Of a DNA stretch of 64,000 bases, positions 10,601-21,167 are shown one piece after another. The notes under the pieces were generated by a model, which did no database searches, was not told the DNA's origin, and saw only the letters and a list, made by a program, of their open reading frames with translations. The DNA is taken from the NCBI GenBank assembly GCA_900312665.1, contig ONZQ02000007.1:1184308-1248307 (forward strand), in the 5' to 3' direction. Position numbers and translations under genes: made by a program. Every line of letters starts with the position of its first letter. The first letter of the stretch is position 1. Source of the DNA: Cephalotrichum gorgonifer. Taxonomy: Eukaryota; Ascomycota; Sordariomycetes; Microascales; Microascaceae.

Positions 10601-11415
10601 CCGGATGTCACTCCGTGCTGAGCGAGTCAGCGAGCATCGCTCCCGAGATCAAATTGACCGTAGGGAGGCAGATGCCATGGACTGCTCGGTCAATACCTGC
10701 CTGGGCCGATACCCTCCCATCAGGATCGACACTGGGGCGGGAAACGTTGTTGTGCAAAACTGTTGTCCTCGCTTTCACTGGAGGCTCCATGGGCAACCTC
10801 CTATGAATTTAGACTTGCGCTCGGCAGGTGCGGCGGGTCGATCGAAACGATGATCATGAGTCGGTCGCTTAACCAGATTATCAAATGAACAATGAAGATC
10901 CAGCTTCGGTGTTGACGTCGGCGGCCTCCACGCTCGATAAACGGGGCGGCGAGGGCGAGCCTGCTGCTGTGCCACCACACCAGTCTAAGTGGGCACGGTG
11001 TTGGCCCTGATAGTACTGGAAACTCCAGCACCGGGATGTTTATATTTCTAATCGGGCGGCAAGTGAGGCGGTGCTCTTTCGGAGAAGTCCTCAGAGAAAT
11101 GAAGTACTACAAGGTGAGCGCGCTGTGCTTATTCCTACTCGGCTCCACAGGGATCTAACAAGGAGGGGGGGTGTAGAGGGACTAAAATCCCCAGTCAATC
11201 TTTCGAAGGCTAGGGACCAAGACGCACCGTTTCCATGGAGAACTTATTGCCACGTTCTCTCCTTAAAGGACCTTTCTTGTGACTCATAAGCCCGCTTGGA
11301 TTCCTATCGTATGAACACGAACTTCTAAGCCTCGAACCCACATCCTCTATCCCATAACAGATGGGTCCACGTACCGAACTTCCCCCTCATACATATCGCC
11401 AACCTATGGAGATAG
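7658..11415. other. Long intergenic region (3.8 kb), no gene supported
   Basis: Only short ORFs with atypical composition occur. Visible features are a C10-A13 homopolymer junction at 8206-8228, a 19-base C run at 9519-9537 flanked by a short duplicated segment, and two copies of the palindromic 10-mer GATGATCATG at 9993 and 10849. No tRNA, transposase motif or long terminal repeat was seen. Confidence 0.5.
9493..9580 (+). repeat. Short direct repeat around a C19 homopolymer
   Basis: The segment CCCAAAGGTCTGTCGTAGCCTCC at about 9498-9520 is repeated, diverged, as ACCAAAGATCAGTCGTAGCTTCC at about 9554-9576, a period of about 56 bases. Nineteen C residues (9519-9537) follow the first copy. The homopolymer length may be an assembly approximation. 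Confidence 0.55.
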
Positions 11416-13580
11416 TTAGAGATAATACTCCAGTCCAAGACCCAACCACTCGCACTGCTCCACATCCCTGAAACCTTCCATCCCCTCCCCAGCCCACCCC
11501 AGCGCCCGAAGCTTCAGATTACCGCCCGTCGCCGCCTCCCACCTTCCCATCTTCTCCAACGCCGATACTGTACCGGTGTACCCCCTTGCAGTGAGGAATC
11601 GCACCTCGGGATTAGGATCAAACGTCCTCGCAAACGACGCAAATGTGTCAAGCACGAACTGCCCAAACGCCAGGTCTGCCACGTCCCTCGTGGGAAGCCC
11701 CTCCCTTGCAACGTTCCCAAAGACGTAGAGAAGCTCGCCGCTATGGCACTGTAGATAATAGCTAGTAGAGGGGTCGCCCGCGGGGTCTCCGCCCGGCTCG
11801 CAGAGGTCGAGCTTCGGCCAGCCGGGGGTCTGGTACGTTCTGTCGAACTCGTAGTAGTAGATCTCAGGGACGAGGGATGCGGAAAGTAGTGCGTTGGCAG
11901 TGGCTTGTGCTGTGCAGCGGAACATAGCGTCCGTGGTCAACCGCGCCGCCATGGTATCCACCGCCAACGTGCTGTTCTCGACGTCCGGGAGGGGGAACAC
12001 GGAGCGAGGCGGGTAAGGGAGGCCCTGGGATGTCAGCCACTCCGTATCTTCGGGGGACACATCACGGGTATAGGTCGTCATAGGCGTGCCGTCCTCGGCC
12101 GTGATCCCAATCATCAGGCGGACGTCCAGCGGGTCCCCGGAGAACTGGAGCCCATCGGCGACGAGATACTCCCCATCAACGACTAGGAAGCGGACGTCGC
12201 CCGCGAGGCCGGACAGAACCTCGGCGGGGACCTTCCGCAGACACGAGACGTCGGTGCAGTTCGCCGCCTCTAGCAGCGCCGCGCCCCCCGAAGCGGCCGC
12301 CTCGGGCACAGAGAGGTACTTCGAGTAAGGCGCCCCGTAGCCCATGCCGCCGAGGTTGCTCAGCGGAACGGCGGCGGCGAACTTTCCCCTGGCGGCGGGC
12401 GACGCGAGCATGGCGCGCACGACAGCAGCCCCGGCGCTCTGCCCGAAGACGGTGATCCTGTCCGGATCGCCGCCGAGGGCGCGAACGTGGGCGCGAACCC
12501 AGTCCAGTGCCAGAATGGCGTCGGCGAGGCCGTAGTTCCCGTTCGTCTCGCCGTCGTCGAGGGCGAGGAAGCCGAACTTGCCCAAGCGGTAGTTGGCGGC
12601 CACGAGGACGACGTCGCCCCTGGACGCGAGGTTGCCGCCGTCGAAGACGGCGTCGTTGGCGGTGCCGCCCGTGAAGCCGCCGCCGTGGATCCAGAGCATG
12701 ACGGGCTTCAAGCCCTTCTCTCCGGTGCACCTCGGGCGCGGGAGGTGCGGGGTCCAGATGTTGAGGAAGAGGCAGTCCTCGGAGCCGGAGGTGCCCTGGA
12801 AGCACTGGGATCCGTACTCTAGCGCCGATACCTCGTCTCCCTTGCCCTCGTGGAGCTTGGCGTAGCCGAAGCGCTCTGGCTCGGGAGCGTAGCGGACGCT
12901 CATGAAGCGGAAGCTGTTCCTGTCACGGTACCTGATGAAAACGTCTTAGCGGGGTGCGCGATATTACCGCCGGCCAGCAGGTAGGACCAAAAGGGGCTTA
13001 CTTACCCGACGAGCTCCTCATCGTTGGCGCGTATCGAGATGCGCCACTGCTCGCTCGTGTCACGAATCGTGCCGCTTGAGAAGGGTGCCGTCTGCGTGCA
13101 GAGGGCGGGAAGTCTCGCCGTCTCCTCGTGGCCCCCCGATATGTCCCCAGAGGTCGAGATGCTCCTCGCCGTGCCGTTGGCCGGCGCGATCCAGAGCCCA
13201 GCCCTGCTTTTGTTCTGATACCGGAGGAAGTCGAGGTTCGGGCGGATGCTGGATGCGCCCAGCTCGGGCGCCCAGAGCTGCTCCCCTAGCGCCGCGCAGG
13301 CCGCCTCGGCATCCCGCAGCGTCATCTTGGAGCCGAGGAGGATAATGGCCGAGTCCGCCGTTGGACTAGCCGGTCCTGTCAGGTCTCGCGTGAGTCTCTG
13401 GATATGGGCTTAATGCAGAACCATATTTTCTTTCCCACACACTCCACTCCTTGGAGAATACCGCTTACCTTGGAGATCATTGTCGACGAGGATAGTGATA
13501 TCCGATTTTAACCCCGCTGGGGAGGGGGGCGCCCCGAGGGCGGAACCCGCCAACAAAGCCGTGATCCACGCGGGAACCAT
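11416..13580 (-). CDS. Secreted type-B carboxylesterase/lipase (665 aa)
   Basis: Three exons: 13469-13580, 13006-13375 and 11416-12931; both joins keep frame. Residues 1-17 look like a signal peptide ending in Ala-Leu-Gly-Ala. Residues 38-160 form an N-terminal region with AACAALGEQLWAP, a Cys-containing segment found ahead of the hydrolase core in some fungal esterases. The alpha/beta-hydrolase core carries SEDCLFLNIW (211-220), oxyanion HGGGF (243-247), nucleophile elbow GQSAGA with Ser326, probable acid Glu441 (ITAEDG) and His558 (CHSGEL), so the full triad is present. It should hydrolyse carboxylic esters outside the cell; the substrate is unknown. It stands alone with about 1.1 kb of empty DNA upstream, at the start of the accessory block. 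Confidence 0.9.
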
Positions 13581-14698
13581 TACGAAAGCCTCTCGAGACT
13601 AGACAACCAACTACTCATGAGGATGAAGGATAATCACAAAGCAGGATGTTAGAAGGGGGGAGGGAAGAGCGATAGACTAGCCGCAGGACCAAATCGCGCC
13701 TGGTACAATATATAAGTAAACAAGAAAATAGCCGTCCCTATCGTGACCCTTCCTTCGGATAATAGCTCAACGGATGTTCGGCTTTGGGCTGGCAAAAAAA
13801 GGCTAAGCAGATACGCCCAATTCTGCCCGCTTTGAACCGGCTGCAACTGATACGGTACCATTCTCCAAAACCCCCAAATGTTAAAATTTAAGGCTATTAA
13901 TACCCAACGCCAATCGGGTGATAACTAATGCTTGTATCTGATCCGTGACGATCTCTGGTATCGGCGTCGGGGCGTTCGTGGGAAGAGGTTGCAGCCCGAA
14001 TTCCGGGGTTGATATTATCCGCCTGTCTGGTTAGGGTGGCGCTAGTTTGCCCCACCACAGACCTACAATGACCTGTCACAATCTACGATGCATCTTTTGG
14101 ACCCCACATCGTGCATGTGGGGTTCCGGGTGTAGGGGTACTCACCATTTCGCTAGTCTTCGAAGTGGTTTCTAGCGCCCCTCCACTGCGCTTCGATTACT
14201 TGTAGACGCTCGGACTTCGTCATACTCGTTAATAGCCTTCTTGGAACATCCTCGTTAATAGGGCTTCTTTCTTTATCTTCGTATCGCTTGTTTTACAGCT
14301 CGTATTCAACCGTGAGAGGTCTTTACAAAAGGATATGTGCGGGCTGAGCTCACTCGGCCCTGGCGGAGTGCCGGTAGAAACACTATTATATGTAGGTGCG
14401 TGGGGATATGATGTGTCTACTAGACCAGAAGCACTAAGGTAGCGTTTTGCGCACATTTGTCATGGTAGCATCGTGACATTAACCGCTTCGCCTGCTGATA
14501 CCAGTTCACACCATTTCGTTTATTAGGTTAGGTGCCTTACACCACATCCATGTTGAGCCGCCTGCCTTCCGTTGCTTCCATCTCACACTTACACGCACTC
14601 ACTCTTCTCTAACCGCATGACAGGCCCCGTGAACCCTCTGATATGATACACACTTAGACAAAACCGCTGCAGCCCTGCCACCAAACCAGACCACTCAC
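13581..14698. other. Intergenic region upstream of the carboxylesterase
   Basis: About 1.1 kb without a supportable ORF. It holds the esterase promoter and the 3' region of the next gene. A hairpin-like stretch lies at about 14100-14125 (CCCACATCGTGCATGTGGGG). Nothing else stands out. Confidence 0.45.
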
Positions 14699-15364
14699 CT
14701 ACGCCTCCTCCGCCCAACCCCCAATTCTCCAGTCCACTGGCACTGGGAATGGCTCCCACGACCCCCATCCAAGGCACCCCATATTCCCCTTCCCGCCAAC
14801 GCCTCCGTCCACGACATACTTCTCCACCACCTCCCCCACCACCTTCCCCACGTCCTCGCTACTGACCGCCACGCCCCACGGCAACCTCCCCCTCCATTCT
14901 TCCCTGACGCTCACCGAGACGGCGCAAGACCCCAGCACTAGGATCGTCGCAGATGCGAGGTCCCGCCGAGGAATCACCCAGTGGCCGTGGTGCAATGTCG
15001 CCCAGTCGCGGAGGGCGCTGCAGTCCCGCTTACCAGCCAGCTTGCCGTCCCCCGTCCCCTCCTCGTTACTTTCGTCCGCGTCATCGCCCGATGATGACGA
15101 CAGGTTGGAAAACGTGCTCAGTGAGCACAGCTTCCTCCTCGAAAAGGGGATCCACTTCGCGTGCCACGACGACAGAGGCGGCGAGGGCCGCTCGTAGAAC
15201 CCCGCGACGAAGACCGTGGCGTTCCCGCTTGGCCCGGATATCGTTTGCGCCACTGCGCCCGGGAATGGTGTAGAAGAGCTGGCGTCTGGTAGCGCTGCCG
15301 TCGCTGTGGGGAGCAAGGCAGGGGCGGCGAGGAGAAGAATGGCGGTGGAGAGGTTGGCGAACAT
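14699..15364 (-). CDS. Small secreted Hce2/KP4-like cysteine protein, putative effector (221 aa)
   Basis: A single-exon gene. Residues 1-23 form a hydrophobic signal peptide ending Ala-Thr-Ala. The mature protein has four Cys (80, 115, 147, 197). The segment from DCSALRDW (114-121) through GSCAVSVS (145-152), EDVGKVVGEVVEKYV (170-184) and GGVGGKGNMGC (187-197) follows the spacing of the Hce2/Ecp2 and KP4-like fold: a Cys before a Trp-rich strand, Gly-x-Cys, a helix after a Val, then Gly-x-Gly and a final Cys. Proteins of this group are secreted and include candidate virulence effectors and killer-toxin-like proteins. An acidic Ser-rich insertion (about 88-107) separates the signal region from the domain. 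The assignment rests on a remote motif pattern; function is unproven. Confidence 0.65.
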   Translation of the reverse strand: MFANLSTAILLLAAPALLPTATAALPDASSSTPFPGAVAQTISGPSGNATVFVAGFYERPSPPLSSWHAKWIPFSRRKLCSLSTFSNLSSSSGDDADESNEEGTGDGKLAGKRDCSALRDWATLHHGHWVIPRRDLASATILVLGSCAVSVSVREEWRGRLPWGVAVSSEDVGKVVGEVVEKYVVDGGVGGKGNMGCLGWGSWEPFPVPVDWRIGGWAEEA

Positions 15365-16190
15365 TGTTTTCCTTCTTCTTCAGCCCTGTCTGCTAGGGAC
15401 GACTTCTCTCCCGGCGAAGCTTTTCTTTCACTGTTTCCTCTTCCCTTTTCTTCGTTATCCAATTTGTCCTGTTTATGTTGCTATACGTCAACTGATCCTT
15501 GGACGCATGCTTTTTCTGGCGCGAGGGGTTGCAGCTCAACAAGTTTTTCCCACCTCACAAAACGCCACCCACTTAAAACTAGCAAGAGCATCCCACCGGA
15601 CGGGGTATCGAGGGGAAGATGTACCATTAAGGAAGGAGCGACTCTGGTAAAAGCCCCGCGGTAAAATCGGTAGTTGTCAGGTATGTGTGCCACATGATGA
15701 GCTTGGAATCACGCGGGTCCGGTATTTCGCCTGCGCGTGCGCATGCTCCCGGTAACACAAATCGACGTCTACAGCGAATTCCTCGGTTTCCGCGGGTAGA
15801 TATCTGCGACAACTTCTTAAGACTTGCGGCCAACCCTCTTGATATGCAAGCATCTTTTACCATGATACAACTGGATACGGGGAGACTTGGAGCATGCATT
15901 TCATTAGATAAACCTGGGGCATCACGCCCGTGCTTTTTGTTGGTATATTGTCTCAGCCAGCTTTTCGAGGCTGATAGCAGGCTCCGTACTGTATGAGACA
16001 CTAGGGTGCGGGCACGCCGCAGTCGGGCTCAAGCTATCATGTCTCAGTCACTCTGGCACAATCCAGTACTCCGATGTCTAGTCGTCGCCTCATGTATGTC
16101 TAGTCGTAGCCCCGCATCTAGTCAAAACTCCACACTGTCTTGCGAGGAAACGCCGATCCCATCATCTAATTACCTCTATATGCCGACTTC
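15365..16190. other. Intergenic region between the secreted protein and the M20 gene
   Basis: About 830 bases. The part next to the secreted-protein start is pyrimidine-rich (15368-15465), as expected of a fungal promoter. No ORF with family features was found. Confidence 0.45.
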
Positions 16191-17541
16191 TCACGGCGAA
16201 CGTAGTGTCAAGAATGTCAAGGCTGCTAAAGCATAGGCATCCGTGGCCACGGTCAACGTAGGCTGGATTTCAGGGGCGAACTTGGCGCTGTGGTTGGCTA
16301 CAGAAACGAAATGTGAGCGGACGGGATGGAACAAAAGCGCAGTAGGAAGAAAAAGGGGGGATCCAACCTGGAATTTGCTCGACCGTGCCCTTCTCCACTG
16401 CATCATCCCACGTCTTAGGAGAAATGCCTCCGTAATTCCAGAAACACACAGGGGCGGAATTCGGGATTGCAAAGTTAGAAATGTCCTCGCTCCCCGTAGA
16501 GATGGGAATGTCCGCCAAGAAGTCATCTCCAAAGTAGTTCCTCATAGACTCCGAGACAGCGGCGGTAACCTTGGGGTCGTTGAAGAGGAGGGGGAAGTGC
16601 GAGATGCGCTCTATCGTCGGCGGCTCGGGGGCGCCTAGGGCATCGCTCTCGGCATTTACGATCCTGCGGATGGAGTCTCTCACCATCTTCTGCGAGTCGT
16701 CGCTGAAGCTCCTGGCGTTGATGAGCAGGGTCGCCTTATCGGGGATGACGTTCGCGGCTATCCCCGCCTGTATCGACCCGACCGTCACCACGGCCACCTG
16801 CATGGGGTCCATCTCCCGGCTGACGATGGTCTGCAGCTTCAGCACGGCGCTGGACGCCATGACGACGGGGTCCACCGACTTGTGCGGCTTGGCCCCGTGG
16901 GCACCCCGGCCGAAGAAGGTTACGCGCAGAGACTCGGAGGTGCTGTTGAATGCCCCGGCCCGCGTGGCGATCTTTCCGGCCCGCATCGGCATGACGTGTC
17001 CACCGAGGACGACGTCGGGGTGAGGGACCGCATGCCTCTGGGGGTCATACAGACCGTCGTCGACCATTGCTTGAGCTCCCGCCCCGTTCTCCTCGTCCGG
17101 CTGGAAGGCGAAGATGAGAGTGCCGCTCCAGTGCTCCCGGGCATGGTGCAGGAGTTTGGCGGACGCCAGGAGGGCTGACATGTGCAGGTCGTGGCCGCAG
17201 GCGTGCATGACGGGCTTGCCGTGCATATGCTTCGTGGACGCGAAGGGCAAGCCGGTCTGTTCGTGGATCGGAAGCGCATCCAGCTCGGCCCTGAGGAGAA
17301 CTGTCGGGCCGTCACCGTTGCGCAGCATGCCGACCACGCCTTCGCCTCCTATGATGGTTTTGACTTCTACATCTTGGAGAGACCGTAAAAGGTCTGCAAC
17401 TGTGGAGGCCGTCTTGGATTCATATAGCGACAGCTCCGGGTCCGCGTGGAGTTCGCGGTAGAGGGCTTCATAGGGAGCTAGATCAGGTCTGAAGTTAGAG
17501 ATGAGATGACGGATGGAGGTCTGTACTTGTGGATCTGACAT
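16191..17541 (-). CDS. M20-family amidohydrolase/aminoacylase (426 aa)
   Basis: Two exons: 16368-17541 and 16191-16297. The second restores the usual C-terminus ANHSAKFAPEI...DAYALAALTFL that the unspliced ORF lacks. The M20 metallopeptidase fold is clear: LRAELDALPI (83-92), metal-binding HACGHD (113-118), acidic pair in QPDEENGAG (148-156), His182 in GGHVMP, and a dimerisation-domain motif GRGAHGAKPH. Members are zinc or manganese enzymes that cleave N-acyl amino acids, hippurate-like amides or IAA conjugates. An in-frame ATG at 17652 would add 37 residues; I chose 17541 because CACAATG fits the fungal start context and homologues begin close to it. No signal peptide, so cytosolic. It lies about 600 bases after the 3' end of the oxidase gene, on the same strand. 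Confidence 0.9.
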
Positions 17542-18141
17542 TGTGGGATGTGTTGGTGTGGTGTATTGGAGATACGGGATAGACGCGTTCAGGAGCTGAG
17601 AGATGTAGTAATGAGGTGAGATTGGGTGCGTGGTGGTTGCTTCGCTTAGCATTGATGGATGTTATCTATGTGCGGGGCTTGCTTGTGTGGGGAATCGGGA
17701 ATCGGGGAATCCTTGCCCATGCGGACTCCCGAGATCGGCATCACAGGCGAATGCATGTAGGCACTCGGCGCCACCTACTTGCGCCCGTAGACAACTGCGA
17801 ACTACTCATCCGCTCCTTACTTTTTCTTCCTATTAGAGAGGAAGTGGATGAGCTCCAAGAGGTCTGTCTGAGGTTGCCCCAGAGTTTGAGACTTGGGCGT
17901 GCTTGATGCTTCGAGGTCACAGGTACGAGAGGGCCAGGGCCGGCGGGTGGGACCACCTGCCAACACAATGCATGTTGAATTGACTAACACCCCGACCATA
18001 ACACGGAGTACCTACTAGGTGACTTCTCGCTAGCCCTCTTTACCACTTGGGAGCTCCTTCCTTCCATACGAGCGTTCGTTTATTCCCCCACCCCCCAACA
18101 ATAGGCAAGAAAGAGGCAAGAATACGGCAGGCCACCGTCCG
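17542..18141. other. Intergenic region between M20 and oxidase genes
   Basis: 600 bases containing the M20 promoter and the oxidase 3' UTR. A pyrimidine/A-rich segment lies near 18047-18110. No ORF is supported. Confidence 0.45.
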
Positions 18142-19440
18142 CTACTCTAGGCTCATTGGCTTCGGCGGCATGCCGGACAAGGCTTCTCCAACTAATGCCA
18201 ACACATCGCCTGCACAACCAAACGATAGACTCCACCCGGCACCTCCTTGTCCGTACGAGTGGATGATGCGGCTCACAGTACTAGGATCATCGTCCGTGTC
18301 CTCAAGGACATTGGAGGTGCCGTTCTGATGGATCGAGATACCATTCTTTCCCTGGCCTGGCTTGTGCCTCCTCAGCTCCCGTTCGACCCGGACGTTGCAC
18401 GCCCTGAAGGGCCGCAGCCCCTGGGCCAAAGGATACTCCTCGTCCAGACGGGCGTTCTTCAGTCTCGGGAGGAACGCCTCGCATCTATCCTTCATCCGCT
18501 TGATGATTGGAGTGTCCAAGGTGTGGTCCAGGTCCCACTCGTGAGGCTCGCTAATGCCACCGAGAAGTAGGATGCGGTCGCTCCTAGGCACGAGGAAGAC
18601 AATCTCGTTGACCGTGTGAGTTCCATGCTTCGCGTCGGCAGAAATGCACAGGGCAGCGTCGAGCTTCTCAAAGTCGCTCCCGTCGTTGATGACCCGCATC
18701 AGACCGCCTCGGATCGGGTAGCAGGAGGTGTCCCCGGCCAGCTCACGCCCCGCGAGGCCGGTGGCGTTCACGATGATGTCGGCGCCGAAACGCTCGCGGA
18801 GGCTGTGCTCGTGGTTGAAGAGGTCGCCGTCGATCGCCTCGGTGACGAACTTGGCCCCCTTGCTTCCGACCAGCCCCATGAGCCACGACATGGCGGTGTC
18901 GGTGTCGATGACGGGCGCCACGAGCTCGTACCCATCCTCGCACCCGTAGTCGGGGCTGATGCCGTAGTGCTCGATGAGGCTGCTGGAGTGCTTGAACCCG
19001 CGGACTCCGCTGTTCTTGATGTCGATCATCTTCTGGTACTGTTCTTCGTTCTCTTCCATCTTGTAAGGGAAGAAGAAGGCCGAGTTCTTCATGCGGACCC
19101 CGGAGTCCCGGGACAGGTCTGGGTCGGCGGCGATGGCGTCCCAGATTCTGTACGCGAGCATACACCACCTCCTCGAGTGGTGCAGGGAGATGGCATCAGT
19201 GTGCTGCCCGCAGACGGCCGGGGGGTACTCCCATAGAGCTCCGGCGATCTGGGACGTGATCCGCTGCTCTTTCCCGTACGAGGCCCATTGCTTTGCCATG
19301 ACCGTCACCTGGTATCCCTGGTCGAGCAAGACCCATGATGTCACCATGCCCGTGACCCCGCCGCCAATGACCAGGACATGACCCTTTTTCGGCGTCGAGC
19401 TCTTGAGAGGGGTAGTTTTGAAAGAGATATCTGGGCGCAT
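18142..19440 (-). CDS. D-amino-acid oxidase-family FAD flavoprotein (432 aa)
   Basis: A single-exon gene. The N-terminus has a dinucleotide-binding strand HVLVIGGGVTGMVTSWVL (Gly-rich loop at 26-31) and the second FAD motif with YGKEQRITSQIAGALW. NATGLAGRELAG closes the FAD-binding fold, RGGLMRV follows, and the C-terminal IHSYGQGGAGWSLSFGCA is the DAO family signature. It should oxidise an amino acid or amine to the imino acid with H2O2 release; D- versus other substrate cannot be told from sequence. The C-terminus is Pro-Met-Ser-Leu-Glu, not a PTS1 tripeptide, unusual for a usually peroxisomal family. I chose the ATG at 19440 (GCCAAGATG context); one at 19524 adds 28 residues. It is divergent from the ATP-grasp gene. 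Confidence 0.88.
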   Translation of the reverse strand: MRPDISFKTTPLKSSTPKKGHVLVIGGGVTGMVTSWVLLDQGYQVTVMAKQWASYGKEQRITSQIAGALWEYPPAVCGQHTDAISLHHSRRWCMLAYRIWDAIAADPDLSRDSGVRMKNSAFFFPYKMEENEEQYQKMIDIKNSGVRGFKHSSSLIEHYGISPDYGCEDGYELVAPVIDTDTAMSWLMGLVGSKGAKFVTEAIDGDLFNHEHSLRERFGADIIVNATGLAGRELAGDTSCYPIRGGLMRVINDGSDFEKLDAALCISADAKHGTHTVNEIVFLVPRSDRILLLGGISEPHEWDLDHTLDTPIIKRMKDRCEAFLPRLKNARLDEEYPLAQGLRPFRACNVRVERELRRHKPGQGKNGISIHQNGTSNVLEDTDDDPSTVSRIIHSYGQGGAGWSLSFGCAGDVLALVGEALSGMPPKPMSLE

Positions 19441-20464
19441 CTTGGCGGGTTGGATGGGGGCAAAGAGAAGCTGATGTGTATCTGTGAAGGAGGTGGGAAG
19501 TGGGCAGTCGGGCAAAAGAACCATGTCGTTTCTAGGCTCGACATAGGAGAGGGGAGACTCGAGCTGTTATACCTGATGCTCTCGTTTCTATCGCAGCAGT
19601 ATTCAGCAGTCAGGCCTCAATACAACTAAGTTTACACTATGGAATTTTACAAATAGTTCTGTGTCATAGCAATACGTCGGTCAGATCTTCCAGCCTGCAA
19701 GTGAGCTGGTGGCTTGCATGAGGACGTAAGTGATAGAGTCGGTCAGTTGCAAGAATCACACCCATACACGTGAAACTGGGAAGCAACACGATTTGCAAAG
19801 TTCGACCCCGCGCCAAGGACGAAATGCTCCGCATACCTACGGAGGAGACCCCGCGACGCCGTGATGCCGCAATACAAACCTCGGACGGACCTCCGGCACT
19901 ACCCCACTCCCCGGGATGTGCCGGCCTATGAAAGGTGCATCTCCGGCAGCTCGACTTTGGGTTTGGCTTGTCTGAAGCCCGCCACCGATCTCCAAAACGG
20001 GAAAGGAAGAAAAGAAATACAGCCCCACTGTAACCCAACGTCCGCTAAGCTTAGCTCCTGCTATTAATTACCCCGCCGAGGCAAGGACGGGAACGTGCAG
20101 CTCGTCGCTTAGTCCTGTCGATCTCTGCGGCTTGGCTTTTCTTCATGTTGTCCTCATCCTCGACCGACTCTAAAGACCAAGGCCAAGAAAAAAACAATCC
20201 TCGGCTCTCCCTACCCCGAACGGGATAAGTGAACTGATGATCATGAATGCCAACCCTGATGGGCCACTAAGAAAAATAAAACGGCCCAGCCCTCCTGACG
20301 GCCCGCTTTGCTTTTCCCTATCCGAGCTGCCTCTTACTCCACACCGGTCTAGGGAGGCGGTCTACCGGAAGCGGGCGGAGAAAGCGGAGAGGCCTAACAG
20401 CGGCTAGTAGATGACACTGACACTGTTTCGACGATCACGACGACTCCTCATCTGATGACGACGG

Positions 20465-20690
20465 TAGATGTTGTAGCCAGCCACTTCGGCCAGATCCGAC
20501 GGTGATATCGTAGATCTTGGAAGTTGTAGCCAGCCATTTCAGTGGGGCATGACATTAATTTACTCGGGGTACGACGATACTACTGTGGGCAGATAGATCT
20601 GGAAGTTGCAGCCAGCCACTTTCGGTCGGGGAATCGACAAATGATGCCGTCTGGCGATCTTGAATGCTACAGCCGGCCACTTTGATTGGG
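20465..20690 (+). repeat. Degenerate four-copy repeat array upstream of ATP-grasp gene
   Basis: The core TTGTAGCCAGCCACTT occurs at 20471, 20524 (ends CATTT), 20605 (TTGCAGCC) and 20667 (CTACAGCCGGCCACTT). Copies 2-4 are preceded by GATCTTGGAAG, GATCTGGAAG and GATCTTGAAT, and several are followed by CGACGAT-like sequence further on. Spacings are 53, 81 and 62 bases, so the units are not a simple satellite. Confidence 0.7.
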
Positions 20691-20735
20691 GAGCTTCGAC
20701 AACGATGCTTAATATCTTCATGCTGCGGGCCCCCA

Positions 20736-20811
20736 TCACATCACATTAGGCAGATGGTGAAAGAGTAGATCTTGATGCCCTGCAGCAGCAAGGAAAAGGG
20801 GTGTGATGTGA
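20736..20811. repeat. Inverted repeat TCACATCACA / TGTGATGTGA
   Basis: The arm TCACATCACA at 20736-20745 is the exact reverse complement of TGTGATGTGA at 20802-20811, separated by 56 bases. A third copy, TGTGATGTGA at 22840-22849, lies after the ATP-grasp gene. The long loop suits paired protein-binding sites better than an RNA hairpin. Confidence 0.6.
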
Positions 20812-21059
20812 CTTGGCGGCGCGCTTCGCCTTAGTCACTTGCAATGACGGAAGGTTGCTCGTTAAAAGAGCAGATTTTGTCATGTCCTGTTACACAAGGA
20901 AGGATTCCAAAGGAAGGAGGGGAAAAACAAAACTCGATGGTCGGCGAAAACGGTCCCCCCCTCCTCCCACAAATTTCAAGTTAGGCCGACTTATCTCTGC
21001 GACTATCTGATTTCCCAGTGTTTCCATTTGCGCAAGGGAAGCGCTCGGGTGACACCACG

Positions 21060-21135
21060 CCCTCTCCCCTTTCCCCCCCTCCTTCTTTTTTTGTTTGCCC
21101 TTGCGTTCTTTCCTTTCCCTCTTTATTCACCCCGC
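21060..21135 (+). promoter_or_regulatory. Pyrimidine-rich core promoter tract of ATP-grasp gene
   Basis: About 75 bases, almost entirely C and T with a T8 run, end some 30 bases before the ATG at 21168. Such CT tracts commonly mark transcription starts in filamentous fungi. It is open in frame with the coding region, so a longer upstream reading is possible but its Pro/Ser/Phe composition argues against it. Confidence 0.45.
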
Positions 21136-21167
21136 ACCTTCCCTATCAGCGGCCCCAAGCGATAATA

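Larger units (their letters stand above)
19441..21167. promoter_or_regulatory. Shared divergent promoter region of oxidase and ATP-grasp genes
   Basis: About 1.7 kb separate two divergently transcribed starts. It contains a degenerate four-copy repeat array (20465-20690), an inverted repeat TCACATCACA/TGTGATGTGA (20736-20811), a palindromic GATGATCATG (20236-20245) and a pyrimidine-rich core just before the ATP-grasp start. No gene is supported inside. The bidirectional arrangement suggests, but does not prove, co-regulation. Confidence 0.5.

Noticed and set aside
14100..14125. Hairpin CCCACATCGTGCATGTGGGG
   Set aside because: Short and isolated, away from gene ends, without a T run; not enough to call a terminator or RNA.
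18616..19236. 206-codon plus-strand ORF
   Set aside because: Antisense to the DAO-family gene; Val/Asp/Gly-rich composition and no motif.
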